Positions 9,691 to 10,517 of a stretch of 10,517 bases of DNA are shown here, piece after piece. This DNA is from CALNYS01 sp964639935 (GTDB lineage Bacteria; Planctomycetota; Phycisphaerae; Phycisphaerales; UBA1924). The stretch is taken from positions 1 through 10,517 of the forward strand of contig CAZXGT010000078.1 in NCBI GenBank assembly GCA_964639935.1, in the 5' to 3' direction. The notes under the pieces are model-generated. The model saw only the letters and a program-made list of their open reading frames with translations, was not told the DNA's origin and made no database searches. Made by a program: the position numbers and the translations under genes. Position 1 is the first letter of the stretch. Every line of letters starts with the position of its first letter.

Positions 9691-10517
9691 TCACGCCCGG
9701 GTCTCGCCGGCGCGCTGGAGTCCGAATTTGAAGAGCACCGGTCCGATGAGCTCGTGGAGAGCGATCGAGGAGAGAAGAATCGCGTAGATCTTCTCGGAGA
9801 ACGCGAAGAACTGGAACGAGTCAGCGACCACGACGGCCAGCGCGAGCGAGATGCCCGCCTGCGGCACGAAGGCGGTCCAGATCCAGCTCCCCGCGGGCGG
9901 CTCCAGGCCCGAGAGCTTGCACCCGACGCCGGTGCCGACCCAGATCGAGAGCGTGCGAAGCGCGACGAGCGCGACCACGAACACCCACACCTCGCCCAGG
10001 AGCGACGGATCGATCTTCGTCCCCGCGACCGCGAAAAAGAGGACATACACGGGCGCCGAAAGATCATCGACGGCGCCAAAGAGATTCTTCTTCTGGTCCT
10101 GATATCGATTGGCGATGGTAAGGCCGGCGGCGAGCCCGACGATGAGCGTCTTGAGCCCGAGTTCACCGGCGATCAATGCGATCGCGAACGACCCGAGAGT
10201 CAGGATGATGGGCAGGTGAGCGCCCGTGCGACGGATGTACCACGCGAGCGCGGCGCCGATGCCGATCCCGGCGACCATGGATCCGCCGATCTGCTTGGTG
10301 AGCTTGACCCAGATGGAGTCGCGGTCCTTCGTCGGCTCCTCTTCGCCGGGCGAGGCGTTCTCGATCTGTCCCTCGGCAAGAACGCTCGGAGTCTCTTGGT
10401 TGGTCGCCTCATCGAGCGCCGTCTGCTTCGCGCTCTCTGCGGCGCTCGTGGCCAGAGCGAGGACCACCGCGAAGACGATGATGAGCAGGAGATCCTTGCA
10501 GACCGTGACCGCGAGCG
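9691..10517 (-). CDS. CPA2-type cation:proton antiporter, C-terminal part (start beyond right edge)
   Basis: The last 274 residues are visible; the frame is open to base 10517, so the 5' part is missing. About eight membrane segments can be seen, beginning with VTVCKDLLLIIVFAVVLALA, where the VxVxKD start is typical of CPA2 (Na+/H+ exchanger, Kef-like) transporters. Later blocks fit the same family: LFFAVAGTKIDPSLL, then FVPQAGISLALAVVVADSF, then IALHELIGPVLFKFGL at the end. Such proteins exchange Na+ or K+ for protons across the inner membrane. No C-terminal regulatory (RCK/TrkA) domain follows, as the protein ends soon after the last helix. A hydrophilic acidic loop separates the first two visible helices. 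A GTG at 10465-10467 lies inside the first visible helix and is not the true start. Ion specificity is not readable. Confidence 0.85.
   Translation of the reverse strand, partial: LAVTVCKDLLLIIVFAVVLALATSAAESAKQTALDEATNQETPSVLAEGQIENASPGEEEPTKDRDSIWVKLTKQIGGSMVAGIGIGAALAWYIRRTGAHLPIILTLGSFAIALIAGELGLKTLIVGLAAGLTIANRYQDQKKNLFGAVDDLSAPVYVLFFAVAGTKIDPSLLGEVWVFVVALVALRTLSIWVGTGVGCKLSGLEPPAGSWIWTAFVPQAGISLALAVVVADSFQFFAFSEKIYAILLSSIALHELIGPVLFKFGLQRAGETRA

Noticed and set aside
8583..10166. Minus-strand open frame of 527 codons across the intergenic region and secreted-protein gene
   Set aside because: Ser/Arg-rich with no domains. It overlaps the antiporter in another frame and runs antisense to a gene with a signal peptide, a strong ribosome binding site and known repeats.

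Overview
The window is GC-rich DNA, densely packed with genes. It most likely comes from a planctomycete of the class Phycisphaerae. The main taxonomic clue is the secreted protein at 8862-9530, which ends in two calcium-loop (dockerin-like) repeats finishing in 'AAWG', a C-terminal style I associate with Phycisphaerae. The assignment is an inference, not a proof.

Layout. Positions 1-7724 (minus strand, read from high to low coordinates) hold a compact alpha-glucan operon: glgE, a treS-maltokinase fusion, glgB, and the start of a malQ-like 4-alpha-glucanotransferase that runs off the left edge. The gap between glgE and treS is 20 bases, and the next two junctions are 4-base stop/start overlaps. 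A plausible promoter lies just upstream of glgE. Next, also on the minus strand, is a ZIP-family metal transporter (7843-8607). A 254-base divergent intergenic region (8608-8861) contains a 16-base perfect palindrome and a stem-loop directly before a ribosome binding site. It leads on the plus strand to the secreted dockerin-like protein. A 13-bp GC hairpin separates that gene from a convergent, truncated CPA2-type cation:proton antiporter (9691 to the right edge).

How the genes work together. The operon encodes the known GlgE pathway. TreS isomerises trehalose to maltose, the fused maltokinase makes maltose 1-phosphate from maltose and ATP, GlgE adds maltosyl units to an alpha-1,4-glucan, and GlgB introduces alpha-1,6 branches. 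The malQ-like enzyme could redistribute chain ends or recycle short malto-oligosaccharides. No glgA, glgC, otsA/B or treY/Z is visible here, so the source of trehalose is unknown. The ZIP transporter, secreted protein and antiporter have no evident functional link to the operon.

I did not find a convincing new biological system. The points most worth checking are the four-gene coupled GlgE operon with malQ, the regulatory structures in 8608-8861, and the C-terminal repeat pair.
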